From assembly GCA_014529385.2 (NCBI GenBank), contig CM043966.1, forward strand, positions 110,779,968 through 110,843,967: a stretch of DNA of 64,000 bases, given 5' to 3'. Origin of the DNA: Adiantum capillus-veneris. Taxonomy: Eukaryota; Streptophyta; Polypodiopsida; Polypodiales; Pteridaceae. The translations under genes were made by a program, and so were the position numbers. Below, piece by piece: positions 34,961 through 46,750 of the stretch. Within the stretch, counting starts at the first letter, position 1. Every line of letters begins with the position of its first letter. The notes under the pieces were generated by a model, which saw only the letters and a program-made list of their open reading frames with translations, had not been told where the DNA came from and made no database searches.

Positions 34961-35844
34961 TGTTACGGGACCCTGAAGAGCGGCCCGTAAATGGAACTTA
35001 GGGGCCGCGCGCGTTCGCCGATCCTTCACCTGAACACAAGTTAGCCGACTTCACAACAAGTCGAGCAAGTATTTCAAAGGGACGCGCGAGACAAGATTTG
35101 TAGAAACAAGCCCGTGACGGGCGCTTTGTATTGATTCAAAAGGTTGATTACAAAAGGGACGGAGGCCTCTCCAGCGCCTCTGAAGACTGGGTTAACCTAA
35201 CTCCAACCTAGAATGGGTAGATGGTTTTATGGACGTGAGGACTGCCACCCCGGCTCCGGTTGAACAACCGGCCCCCTCTTAGCTACCCCGGCAGGATGCG
35301 CACGGTTCACCAAGAGTGGAGTACTACTCCCTTATAAGTCCTTTAATTCGGGGCGCTCAGGCAAACCACCCAAGCCCCATGGCCTTGAGGTAGAAATCCC
35401 TCTCAAGGAGTCACCGTCGGTCCCGTCCAGGAGCCGCTGTTCCAAAATCTGATCAAAATGCCGAAACGGCCCCGCGGTTGCGTCCCGGGCCGTTTTGGTC
35501 CACGGGACCCCCAGGGACCCGGCCACGGCCCAAGCGGGGCTCTTACTTGCATAGAGTCTTTCGGGGGCTCCCGGAGTCATGTTTTGTCCACAGGAGCGAC
35601 GGGTCCACGAGTCGTCATATCGGCCCGCGGGGAGCATGGCCGCGGAGAGGGGCAATTCACCAAACGGGGCCTCGGTCCCCCTCAAGTGCCGTCCACGGTG
35701 AGAAGTTAGGTTAGCGGGAGTTAGGTTAGAAATGGGAACGTGGACCGCCGGGCCGCATGAGGGACAGCCCATGTGGGGGCGCTAGGGGCAAGGAGGGACC
35801 GCCGGCGCGCGTGGAAAAAGTTCCCTCTCACGAGGATCCCAACA
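34961..35844 (-). repeat. 5' LTR of the chromovirus
   Basis: 884 bp. On the minus strand it starts TGTTGGGATCC and ends GTAACA. GC-rich, unlike the AT-rich surroundings, which suits a recent arrival. Confidence 0.93.
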
Positions 35845-35849
35845 CATAT

Positions 35850-36235
35850 GCCCTATCAACTACCTCATCTTTGTGCTAATTTTTCCAATGTAATGCTTCT
35901 TCCATTGCTATGCTTCATTACGGTTGAGCCTGCCCTTGATCTCTGGTGTCATGATAGAAAATCAATGCGTTGAACTTTGTGTTGATTTGTACTCATGTTT
36001 GTGCATGTGTGGTGTGTGTTGTGTTGTGTTTGGGAGCATGTGTTTGTACCTAGTTCTACACCCAATATTGGGCACTAACGACGTTAGTGGGGATGTCGTG
36101 GAATTTAGTCAATGCTATGCATTATGGAGCTGATGGTTATAATCTTTTGTGGGTGGCTACCATGGGTCTACTTCTTGCACTTTCCTTCAAGGGCGAATCA
36201 AGGCTTACCGAATCAAGGCTTATCCTAGGTATATA
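35850..36235 (+). repeat. Continuation of the ~450-bp degenerate tandem repeat
   Basis: Resumes exactly at the chromovirus target site (CATATGCCCTATCAACTACC compares with 27345 onward). It contains GTTAGTGGGGATGTCGTGG near 36083 and CACTTTCCTTCAAGG near 36178, then fades out after about 36235. Confidence 0.75.
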
Positions 36236-37571
36236 TAAATTTAAACTATACATTTTGCAAGAAACGTGGAAAGGCAAGTCTTCAAGATTTCGATGTGATT
36301 TTATAAATTGAACAAAAATATGAAAAAAATTGTTTCAAGTATATTGATATTTTTTTATGTCATTTTATTTTATAGTCAAATAAAGACGATAATTTCAAAG
36401 AAAACTAATTATGCTTGTTAAAAAGTAGAATAACCATTTTTTGCTTTGGAAAAAAATGAAGGCAAGCGTGAAGGATATTCTCAGCCTAGAATAAGTTAAA
36501 GCTAGACAAAATTAATTCCAAAAAAAGAAGGAATAGGCCATATTCAAAGGAATGGATCAGAAACCTAACATTGTCCATACCATATTCCAAGAGAGCCTAC
36601 GTAGGTCAAGACTAAACAAGTTAAGCATCGGATTTAGAGACAAAACTCCAAATAAATTAGCTACAATATCTCTAGACACGTTTCCAAGACATCTTTATAA
36701 GCTTAAAAGCTTGTAGACATCTTGTTACTGATATATTTTATTACTCCTCAAAATACAGCTTATTACAATATATGCAAACATCTGGCATAATTGTGGCAAG
36801 ACAAATGTTGGCAATGTCTTACCACAATTATGCCAAATGTTTGCATTTATTTTAATAAGCTGGCATACCACCGTTTTGTCTCCACAAGGCTCCCACAAGA
36901 ATCTGCATAGATTCTTAGCAAAAGAAATGAGAAAAAGATTAGAGGGACATACTGCCAACATTTGGCAAATCGAGTGGGTGGTTGTTACCCCCAAACACTT
37001 TGAAGCAACTCTCTTGACAAAATATAGTTAAAAAATAGTTTACTAAAACAACAAGACAATTCTACATTTGGCTCATGCACTGCTTCACCTTGCACAATAT
37101 GCCAAGAGCTCTCTCCGTCTACGATTGAAATATCTCTCCTAACATTGCCAATATGGTGTTTTCTTTCTTTGTAATGAGCAATTGCTCTTTGCAAACAAGG
37201 AGTCTTTTAGAAATATTATGTCTCTCTTTTCTTAGCACTTTTTGTACATTTATGTGCATGTAATGTTGTTTTATTTGGTATCGGCTCACTAGGGGCCCCA
37301 ATCTCAAAAAAATAAAAATTCTTTCAAAATATTTCAAATGCATAAGTGAAGGGTAGGTATAGAAAACAAAAAGCCCCATGAAAATGAAAAGTCCATTAAA
37401 ATGGAAAGTCAAAAGACATTTCATCTCCATACAAAAGAAGTTGTCGAGTGCGTTCCTTCTCCATTACCTTTCTTTTAGCACTTCCTTCTCTTTAGAATTT
37501 CCTTGCACTATGTAGGTAGAGTTTCCTTGCACTATGTAAGGTCTTGAAATCGTATCACTAGGACTCCTCTA
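36236..37571. other. Gene-free AT-rich sequence
   Basis: No recognisable coding sequence. It holds the hairpin at 36757-36861 and a short direct repeat TTTCCTTGCACTATGTA (near 37498 and 37522) just before the next LTR element. Confidence 0.6.
36757..36861. repeat. 105-bp near-perfect hairpin
   Basis: Arms of 47 bp (36757-36803 and 36815-36861) differ at only four positions, with an 11-nt loop AATGTTGGCAA. Two of the four differences would be G:U pairs in a minus-strand transcript. It could be a very short fold-back MITE or a young miRNA-type precursor; I see no target duplication that decides. Confidence 0.8.
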
Positions 37572-37742
37572 TGTCAGGACAAGGGTCCTGTACCCTAAGA
37601 ACTAGGATAGTCATGGACTACGGTCAAGGGTCGGGCTAGGCAGTATGGACAGGGGATCCGTCTAGGGCAAAGGGCTAGGAGCCCGCCTATATAAAGGGAG
37701 GTTGGGAGGAGGATCTCAGGTCTAGTTTCCCTAGTTCTTACA
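37572..37742 (+). repeat. 5' LTR of the short-LTR chromovirus
   Basis: 171 bp with a TATA box (CCTATATAAAGGG) at about 37685-37697, so transcription would start in the last 30 bp or so. Confidence 0.92.
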
Positions 37743-37743
37743 C

Positions 37744-37755
37744 TGGTATCAGAGC
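37744..37755 (+). promoter_or_regulatory. Primer-binding site, initiator tRNA-Met
   Basis: TGGTATCAGAGC, one base after the LTR end. Confidence 0.9.
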
Positions 37756-38550
37756 TTAGGAGTCTCTCTTCCACTCTCTCTCTAGGCGTGGTCACTTTAG
37801 GTCCCTAAAAGCAAGGTCTTTAGGTGAGAACCGTGGCTTTTCTGAGGCTTTTTCAAAAATAGCCTTTTTCCTTGCCAATTCGGGCAGTCTTTCCCGTTTT
37901 GGAACCGGGTGTGTGGTGCATGCTTTTGCGAGGAGTTTGGCTTGAAGGCAACACCATGGGGAGGTAGGAGGGTTGCCAAGAGCTCGCGGCCGTAGCAAGC
38001 CATACCATCAACTTCTTCTTCCTCGCGTTGAGCAGCACGCTGCCTCTGTGTTTTTTTGCTTCAAAATTCGCCAATTTCACATCGAAAGGCCTTTTGGCCA
38101 TTAGCTTTAAGCCTTGGCCATTGGTAGTGGCCTTTCCCACAAGCAAGGAGGAAATTCACTGCAGCCCAAGCAAGGCGAAGCAAACACTCGGCTTTCCATA
38201 TTGTCTCACGAAGTCCGACTACGCTCAAAAATTGCAAGAAATTCCTGAACCTGCATATTTTTCCGATTGCAACGAATTCAAGTGGCGTTCAAGCAACATC
38301 ATAGCCGAAGCTTTCAAAAATTGAGCTTCTTTTCAAAGGCGACGCTTCAACCATCTACACTGCACGCGTTCAGTCGTCTTTTGAACCACGGGCAATAGTG
38401 CGGAGATCGATTTTTACGCCGCCGGTGCAAATTCTTGTTTATTCGACGGTTAAGTGCTACGACGCGCAAAGGGGAGTTCGCTATACTTGGCAAGTGCTAC
38501 CAAAATCAGTAATTTTTTTCTGAGTACTTCTTTCACTGCACTGTGTAGCC
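37756..38550 (+). other. Untranslated leader of the short-LTR chromovirus
   Basis: About 0.8 kb between the primer-binding site and the gag ATG. It has no credible coding frame; the packaging signal would be expected here. Confidence 0.6.
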
Positions 38551-39810
38551 ATGGATTCGGATATCAACATGACATTCGATTTTGAGCAAAGTACTCCCGA
38601 TCCTACCAATGACGGCTCGCGGCCGGCAGATCCTCTCAAGGAGAGTACCCGCGACGCCACGACAGGAGAAGATACTTATGAATTGCTCGATATTCAAGAA
38701 TTTCATGCACTTCAGACACGAATGACAGTCATGGATGAAAATTTTAAGGCTTTAAATGAAAATGTTACTAAACTTTCCACATTAGTCATTCAATTGATGC
38801 AACAGCAGACTAAGAGTACTGCTGACACCCACATGCATGAGCACGTTGGAGCACAAGGACGAGGCCCAATTAATGAAACACTGCATACTCTCACTACCAA
38901 AGAGGTAGATGATTTGTTGAAGAATTTTAAACCACCAGTTTTCAAGGGCGAAGACCAGGACCGCAATAAGGATGCAATGAACATCTTTCTCAGTAAATGG
39001 GATGGAATTCACGCCTTACAGCGTACTCCGGATGCAGTAAGAGCTCTGCAAACGAGTTTAACCCTGGAAGGCAAGGCCTACAAATGGTGGAAGGCAAGGC
39101 CTACAAATGGTGGATGTCTCTCAAGGAGAAGAAAATCATACCACAGAGTTGGGCAGCCTTTGAATCAATGTTTAGCAAGGAATTTTTGCCTACGAACGAG
39201 GCCGATCGGAATTGGACTGCTTGGGACACGTGTTCCATGCGCCAATATCCATCACTCCTTGATTATATCTCTCACTATAGTGACGTCATCCTCAAGTTGG
39301 AAGGCTTGGATACCTTTCTATAAGTACGAGGGTTCATACGAGGTCTGACTCCAAAACTTAAGCCTGATGATAAGAAAACACATAACAGTAATGTGCCTGC
39401 TAGTGCACATAGTAGTACACGCACTCAGTACGGGCACAATAAACAAAAATTTATAGTTGCTAATTCAGATGCGTCTAAAAAACCCAAGGGGTCCAGGGAT
39501 CCTCTCTCTCCTGAGGATTTTGATAAGGCCAAGAAAGAGAAGCTATGTTTTCAATGCTTAGGAAGAGGCCATGGCAAAAAGGATTGTCCCAAGGGAAAAT
39601 CTGTTGCCCAAGGGAAGGAGAAAGCAGTGCACACGGTGCAACTACTGCCTCTCGAGTCTTCCTCAAAGTTCTCTACAGTGGAAATAACACACAATGAGGT
39701 GGTGCATGAATGCTGTCTCACAGCTTCCATGTGGCAACAAACCTTTGGACCACATGAGTTAGTACGTATGCACGGATATCTGCAAGGGCACAAGGTGCGC
39801 ATCTTGCTAG
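38551..39810 (+). pseudogene. gag of the short-LTR chromovirus, broken
   Basis: Starts at ATG 38551 (MDSDINMTFDF). An N-terminal helix around LQTRMTVMDENFKALNEN could form a coiled coil. The Gag core then reads FKPPVFKGEDQ...LEGKAYKWW. Here a 23-bp tandem duplication (AAGGCAAGGCCTACAAATGG plus TGG, about 39068-39113) shifts the frame. The new frame continues the core (SWAAFESMFSKEFLP) to a TAA at 39321-39323, then resumes in phase with RGLTPKLKP and a CX2CX4HX4C knuckle (CFQCLGRGHGKKDC) near 39545-39590. It runs into the protease at about 39810, where another base is lost. Confidence 0.85.
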
Positions 39811-42800
39811 ATGACTACACACAATTTCATCAATTATGGATTGGTGAAAAAGCTCAAACTGCCTCAAACTCTGAGTACCCACTGCTACAAGGTAGCAATG
39901 ATGAATGGACATAATAGTGAAATATGGGATACTCAATGCCAAGCTGTTCCATTGGAAGTACAGGGGTACTCTACTTGTTTGGATTTTCAAGTTATGAACA
40001 TGGAAAGGGCTGATGTGGTTCTTGGTAGGGAGTGGTTGCATAGCCTAGGACCATCACTGAAGCGTAGCACAACAGTTTGATGTTTGATTTCCATGGCACA
40101 CATGTGTTGTTGTTAGGAGAAAAGGATATACCATCATCACCATTGATTTGTATTGTCGAGCTTATGCAGCTCGTTTCTGATAATGAAATAGAACAGGTTT
40201 TCTTGTGTTACTTACTGTCTCATTTTCTTTCTAACATTGAGTCTATTGAACATTCCTCAACGCCTCATGCTTCTCTCCTCTATTCCACCAATTTCTAATT
40301 CTACACAAGCAAACGTTCCTAATCAATTACAAAAATTGTTAAAGGAATTTCAAGATGTCTTTCCTAATGATTTGCCATCAGGTTTACCGCTGACACACTC
40401 AGTGCAACATGGCATTGACGTGGCTGCAGGCTGTAAACTTGTTAGTAAACCACCTTACCATATGAGTTACTCAGAGGCTGCTGAGGTGGAACGTCAGCTT
40501 GTTGACTACCTTAGCAGAGGGTTTATACAACCTAGTTCTTCACCATGGGCTTCGCCTCTCCTTTTGGTGAAGAAAAAGGACGGCAGTATGCGCATGTGCG
40601 TAGACTACTGGGGTTTAAATGCGGTTACAGTTAAGAACAAATACCCATTGCCAAGGGTAGATGAGTTATTTGATAAGCTAACTCATGCTCGCATTTTTAC
40701 AAAAATCAACTTGCGGCCAGGATATCACCAAGTCCGTATTCGGCATGCCGATATACCTAAGACTGCATTCCGAACACGGTTTGGACATTACGAGTTTTTG
40801 GTTATGCCCTTTGGGTTAACCAATGCGCCCGCGACATTCATGACACTAATGGATAGTGTCTTGAAACCATATTTGGGCAAATTTGTCATTGTGTTCCTCG
40901 ATGCCATTTAGTTTATAGTGCTTCTGAAGAAGAGCACTTACAACATCTCAGGCAGGTGTTTGAGTTGTTACATGCAAACAAGTTATATGCCAAGGAATCT
41001 AAATGTGATTTTCTCAAGGAGGAAATTCATTATTTAGGGCATGTTATTTCAGCTAATGGCCTATACATGGATCAATCCAAAGTGGATACCATCCGGAAAT
41101 GGCCACCTCCTAAAAATCTGGAAGAATTACATATCTTTTTAGGCTTTGCAGGTTTTTACCGAAGGTTCATTAAAAACTATGCTCACATTGTTGTACCTAT
41201 GACGGACCAACTAAAAGGCAAAGGTAAGGCTTTTCAGTGGGGTTCCGCTCAACAGCACAGCTTTGGAACACTCAAAGACGCATTAGCTACAGCTCCTATA
41301 CTAGCTATTGTAGATCCTTTGAAACCATTTTGTTTTGGAAACGGATGCCAGTGATCGTACTATTAGAGCAGTCCTGTACAAGACGGACGGCCAATTGCAT
41401 TTGAAAGTAAGAAGCTGGATGTAGCTCAGCAGAATTATTCTGCTTACGAATGCAAACTCTATGCAATAGTGTCTGCCTTAAAGACATGGCGGCACTATCT
41501 GTATGGTGCTCAGTTCGAGATTGTGTTTGACCATGAAAGCATCAAATGGTTTACACAACAAACAGATTTAGAGGGTCGAAAAGCCAGTTGGGCCGAGATC
41601 TTTCGGGAATATGATACCAAGTTAAGGTATCCCAAAGGCCGATACAATGTAGTGGCAGATGCTCTCAGTCGAATGCCAGAGATAAATTCGCTCTTGTTCA
41701 CTGAGCTTCGTAGTGAATTTTTAGAATCTCTCAAGGGCAAATATGAGCAAGATGCAACATATTCCAAAGTGTGGAGCCATGTTCAAAAGAGGGATCCTTC
41801 TCACTCCAATGCAGTAAGTGTACAGTTAACCTCCACACCTATTTCTCCTTTATCAAGTGATGAACTACAGCGCTGGAAGCATTTTACCATCGATAATGGG
41901 TACCTACTCCACAAGGGGAGAGTTTGTGTACCGACAGACACATACATTCGGCGCCAAATTCTTTATGAATGTCATGATAGTCCAAGTGCAGGGCACTCGG
42001 GGATTAGAAAAACTTATTCTCTCGTACGATGACAGTTTTACTGGCCAGGTCTACATGGCTTTGTTCAAGCTTATGTCTTGCATTGCCAAAATGTCAAGTT
42101 AACAAAGCAGAGCGCCTGAAAGCAGGAGGACTCTTACATCCTTTGGAAATTTCCAATGGAAAATGGGAAAGTATCTCCATGGATTTCATTGTAGGTTTAC
42201 CAACCACTATACGAGGTCATGACTCAGTATGGGTTGTCGTAGACAGGTTGACTAAACTATGTAAGTTTATTCCGACCAAATCAACGGTTAAGACACCAGA
42301 ACTAGCAAAGTTATTTGTGGAAAATCTATACAAATTGTATGGGTTGCCAAGTAACATTGTTAGTGACCGTGACCCTAAGTTTAACAGCCACTCCTGGAGC
42401 GCTGTATTTAAACGATTGGGTACACAACTCAACCTCAGTACAGCTGATCATCGAGAAACGGATGGTCAAACGAAACGGGTTAACCAGGTGCTAGAGGATA
42501 TGCTAAGAGCATACGTCAGCAAAAAACAGACAGACTGGGAAGAATACTTACCTATTCTCAAGTTTGCCTACAACAGCTCTAAGCATGTCACAACAGGTTT
42601 TAGTCCTTTCATGCTCATGTACGGGTTTCAACCTAGGTCACTAGTTACGGTGGGGTTGGCAACCGAAAAACTCCAACAGGGATTTTCTCCAAGACCACAT
42701 GGATATGCTGAAACTTGCTCGTCAAAATGTCCGACAATCACAGGATCGGTATAAGAAATACGCTAATGAGAAACGTCGGCAAGTTACCTTCGAAGAAGGG

Positions 42801-43244
42801 GAATAAGTATTTTTACATGTGCCAGAACATTCAGAAAGTCTGAAAATTGGACCGACACCTAAATTATCTCCCCGATATTGTGGGCCTTTCAAAATACTCA
42901 AGCGAGTTGGTGATCGTGCCTACAAACTACTACTACCATCACATTCTCGCATTCATCCGGTGTTTCATGTAAGCCATCTATGAAAGCGGTTACATGGGGA
43001 TGACAACGTCATTGACCAACATGTTTTGGTCGATAACATTGACCCTCCTACTTTACCACATGAACCTGAACGTGTGATGGATTATCATGAGTTGCGTACA
43101 CGACATCATGTACGACAACAAGCCTTAATCAAGTGGAAAGACCGACCTGAAGAAGGTGCCACTTGGAAAAACATTAGTGTTCTTAAGAAGAAGTTTCCCA
43201 CTTTTGTTTTCGAGGACGAAAACTCTTCTTTAAGGGGGGAGTAA
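39811..43244 (+). pseudogene. pol of the short-LTR chromovirus, multiply inactivated
   Basis: Protease remnant (THNFINYGL...VVLGREWL) about 39817-40040. Reverse transcriptase 40300-40910: the first catalytic motif reads [10 protein letters not shown] with Asn where Asp is expected, and the FLDD box reads FLDA and is cut by a frameshift at about 40905. Connection 40956-41340, then a frameshift at the start of RNase H. RNase H and the integrase zinc-finger region run 41469-42030 to a TGA (42030-42032). Integrase core 42100-42600 keeps both Asp regions (SMDFIVGL, VSDRDPKF) but the catalytic Glu position is Lys (DGQTKRVNQ). The chromodomain-like end (ALIKWKDRPEEGATWKN) is at 43026-43244, and its stop codon (43242-43244) lies just past the polypurine tract at the LTR edge. 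Confidence 0.88.
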
Positions 43245-43415
43245 TGTCAGGACAAGGGTCCTGTACCCTAAGAACTAGGATAGTCATGGACTACGGCCAA
43301 GGGTTGGGCTAGGCAGTGTGGACAGGGGATCCGTCTAGGGCAAGGGGCTAGGAGCCCGCCTATATAAAGGGAGGTTGGGAGGAGAATCTCAGGTCTAGTT
43401 TCCCTAGTTCTTACA
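43245..43415 (+). repeat. 3' LTR of the short-LTR chromovirus
   Basis: 171 bp, same ends as 37572-37742. Confidence 0.92.
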
Positions 43416-43879
43416 CTCTATATAGATTTAGTGTGAGCCCACCATTTGTAGGTGGGATTACACTAAATCTAGGTTTTTTGGATTTTTTGGAATCTTTGAG
43501 TTTTTGACATTTTATATTTTTTGAAGCCATTAGGAATACCTTTTAATTTTTAATGATTATAGTAATTATATTTGTGGCTCAATCTAGGTTTGGTCTTTTG
43601 GGCTAAACATTGCATGCTTGGGCAGGAATAAGCCTAGACATAGAGTGCTAATATTTGTGAATGCCACAAGTTTTTCTACATGTACATGTCCCATATTACT
43701 TGTTTTAGTTGTTCAATTCATTGTCATGCTATGTTGGCTCATACATTAGGTACCTCCTAACTACAACCCACCAGCTAGGTGGTGTCCCTATCATCTAGGC
43801 AGAGGTGTTTGTCCCTCATGAGGAGGGACCTCAGGGAGGTGTAGGGACACCTCTTGATGGCTTTGACTTTTGGCCTCAC
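43416..43879. other. 464-bp spacer between two Ty3 elements, with a hairpin
   Basis: No gene. A 49-nt hairpin (43423-43471) pairs TAGATTTAGTGT with ACACTAAATCTA and, inside it, CCCACC with GGTGGG around a 7-nt loop. Confidence 0.65.
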
Positions 43880-44021
43880 TGTCATACCAAGGGTAGGACT
43901 GGGCACGGCCAAGGGCCAGGACAGACATGCAGTCAAGGGGGTCCCTATATTTAGAAGGCCAAGGGCTTATATAGGGCATGGCTGGGTGGTGATGAGCATG
44001 TTCAGTTCCCCTGCCCTTTCA
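43880..44021 (+). repeat. 5' LTR of the third Ty3 element
   Basis: 142 bp; a TATA-like GGCTTATATAGGGC is at about 43966-43979. Confidence 0.9.
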
Positions 44022-44084
44022 CTGGTATCAGAGCAAGGTGGAGAGGATGGAGAAGCAGGGAGCTATGGAGGAGGGATGCATGGT

Positions 44085-44086
<2 letters not shown>

Positions 44087-44144
<58 letters not shown>
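44087..44144 (+). repeat. TC microsatellite
   Basis: About 58 bp of uninterrupted TC, shortly after the primer-binding site in the leader of the third Ty3 element. Confidence 0.95.
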
Positions 44145-44145
<1 letters not shown>

Positions 44146-46687
44146 ATGGAAGAAAGCGAAGAGAGGTGATTGAAGGTCATGGAGTTCCAAGCCTCAATTT
44201 CTTGGGCTTGCATGAAGCTGCATGCACTCGAGGAAGAGGAAGATTGGGATGAGGCCTTCACTGTTTTGGGAGAGGCTCGTGGGAAGTGTCGCTTGCACAC
44301 ACGCAGTGGGCGGAATTGCTCAATGGGAAAATGGCCCTGGCTAAGCTTGATGGAATCGCCATGGCGATTCCAGTACATCTCGTCAAAGGCTCGCCCGCAA
44401 CAGAGACCCATGGAGGGCGCCATCACTGTTTTCTCTCTCCTCCTCGACGGCTCTGTGCAACGCCATGGCCAGGCAAAACTTACACGTTAATTTTTATTTT
44501 TAGTTTTTTGGAATCCAGGGTTGGGCACCCTATTTTGGGCACCCACTCTTGCTAAGGGCTGCAGCCCATGCTATGCATGTGAGGCTACATCATGTTGCAT
44601 GTCATCATGCGCCAAAGACCACCATCACAGGCTCTGCAAGACATCCCAGGTGCCGGGTTTTGCCATGGTGGGCCCAAACACAAGCTGTTGGATCACAATT
44701 TGCGCTCATCCATGGGTTTCCATGGCGGATAAAAGTCATGCTCGTCTTCGCAATTGGGAAGCCAATGGCAAGGCCATGTCTTCCAGCATGGAGCAATCCC
44801 GAGAAAGAGAATACCACAAGAATGATGTTATTGGTTGATTCAAGACGCGGGGGTTGAGGTAAATTAAGAGTTTGTTATCAAAATTTCGTGTGAGCGAGGC
44901 CTATTACAGATATACAACACCAAGCAAGGCTGCAATCGACAAGTATATGTCCTACCATGGTAACGACCATGGTTACGGCTACAACAAGTTCTCAAGCATG
45001 ACTAAAGTGTCAACAGAGACCATCGACAAGGTATGCAGTAGCTTTTGTTTTAGGATTCATCCATGTTTTCAAACATGCTATGTAGCTCTGGCATGCAGGC
45101 ACAGCACGGCTTGTGACAGTTTCGTACGCATTCAACTTTTGTTGATTACTTTGTTTGCAAAGAATCACTGTTTTGTTGAGGGATCAATATCAAGCACGGC
45201 TTGAGTACACAATACTTCGACAACTCACGTTCATCGAAGGTTGAAGGTTGATACAAAGGCAACTCAATATTCGATTACGGTATTCGGCAAGGCCGACCGG
45301 TAAGTATAATTTCATAACTGTCTACCATCAGAAACATTTCAGGAGCAAGGCTCCTTATAGAGACACCCCAATAAACCGATTTCTGCCTTACGTCGGTTGT
45401 TAGTTTTTTATCTCTTCTCTCCTCATTGTGCTATCTCAAGGCGGAGGAAATCAAGATTCCTTGGCTTCATGCATTGGATGCATACTCATTTCCAAGCCAT
45501 TACAGCTTGCCAGGGAGCATGCAATATAGGTACATGAAGCATCGTTGAAAAAACATTGACATCCACAGCTAGGAGCTGAATGCAATGTTGACCACCATAT
45601 GAATTTTCACAATGCCAACTTGTCAAGCAAAGGTTGCTTTGAACAAGCAGTATTGGACAATCGTTGACATTTGATAACTCGGTTGTAGATGGTATCTTTT
45701 CACTATCGGGAAATGTTATGATTCTCAATCCGTAGCAAAATTTGGCAAGGCCGTTTCCCTATACCTTTTTGACAAGGTCAACCTTTGCTTTCGCTCGGAC
45801 CTATGTATGTCACCAAGAGCATTTGTTAGCTATAAGCACTCAGGTTACATTCTTGTCTCATCCATTTGATGAACTTATGTGAAGCAAGGCTTCTATTTAT
45901 GCATCTTGCATCGCCTATGCTATGAGCATACAAACTTGGGCGGACTTGAATATGCTTGCAGGTTATTTCATTGCATGACAGATGGGCGTATATGATACAA
46001 GGGACGTATCTGTACATATGACAGCTCTCACTCGTGCAACAGATATGGCTATGCGCCATTTTTAAGCGAGTTTTCTTCCACAGAATATCGGGCCAACTGG
46101 TTACAACGACGACCAAGTACTGCCCAATGACTCCGCATCACGGGCAGTGGCACACAAGTTTGGGGAACCAGCAAAATGGGAATATCAGCTCACAGAATCC
46201 CTACCAATCTAAATTGTGCAAGGCACTAATGGTTTTGGTTATCACGGTTGAGGCCATCACTCTCCGCAAGGGCTTACAATTCTTCATGCAAGGCATGCTC
46301 ATGAGGTGGATTCAATTCTACCGCTTCATGCATTACACTTCCGCTATCACACTTGCAACTCTGTCAAGGACAGACTAAGTGATGGATTGTTTAATATGAT
46401 TGTTGGTTGCTATTAACACGCAACAACACTAAAAGGAACCTAAATCTAGGACTTATTTTACGCGCAAAGTACCAATGCTAAGTCATCTTCATACAAGCAC
46501 GACCCCTGCATGGTAGGTGGGTCGGAATGAGTTTTCTGTTTTTCTGTTACCTCTCTCGATGAGAGAGTCATACCGAAAAACTGCAAAATGCTTATAGGAT
46601 AAGCTGCAATTTAGGCATAAGATGCGTAAGAGCACACAGCTTGGGTACACACTCTAACAACTTAAGGAAAGTTCCTCAACCCAGCAT

Positions 46688-46750
<63 letters not shown>

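Larger units (their letters stand above)
28932..35844 (-). mobile_element. Ty3-type chromovirus, nearly intact, 6.9 kb
   Basis: Bounded by 884-bp LTRs (TG...CA) and a perfect 5-bp target duplication CATAT (28927-28931 and 35845-35849). Primer-binding site TGGTATCAGAGC is next to the 5' LTR (about 34946-34958). A G-rich polypurine tract borders the 3' LTR (about 29816-29832). By eye the LTRs show about eight substitutions and no length change, so the insertion is young. Domain order gag, protease, reverse transcriptase, RNase H, integrase, chromodomain defines a chromovirus. Its only obvious defect is one in-frame TGA in the protease. Confidence 0.95.
37572..43415 (+). mobile_element. Ty3-type chromovirus with short LTRs, inactivated
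   Basis: 171-bp LTRs (TGTCAGG...TTACA) at both ends and a perfect target duplication CTCTA (37567-37571 and 43416-43420). Primer-binding site TGGTATCAGAGC at 37744-37755; polypurine tract TAAGGGGGGAG at 43231-43241. About five differences between the LTRs, so it is older than the 28.9-kb chromovirus. Gag and all pol domains are recognisable but carry several frameshifts, stops and lost catalytic residues. Confidence 0.93.

Noticed and set aside
44002-44190. Arg-Glu repeat protein
   Set aside because: Translation of the TC microsatellite only.
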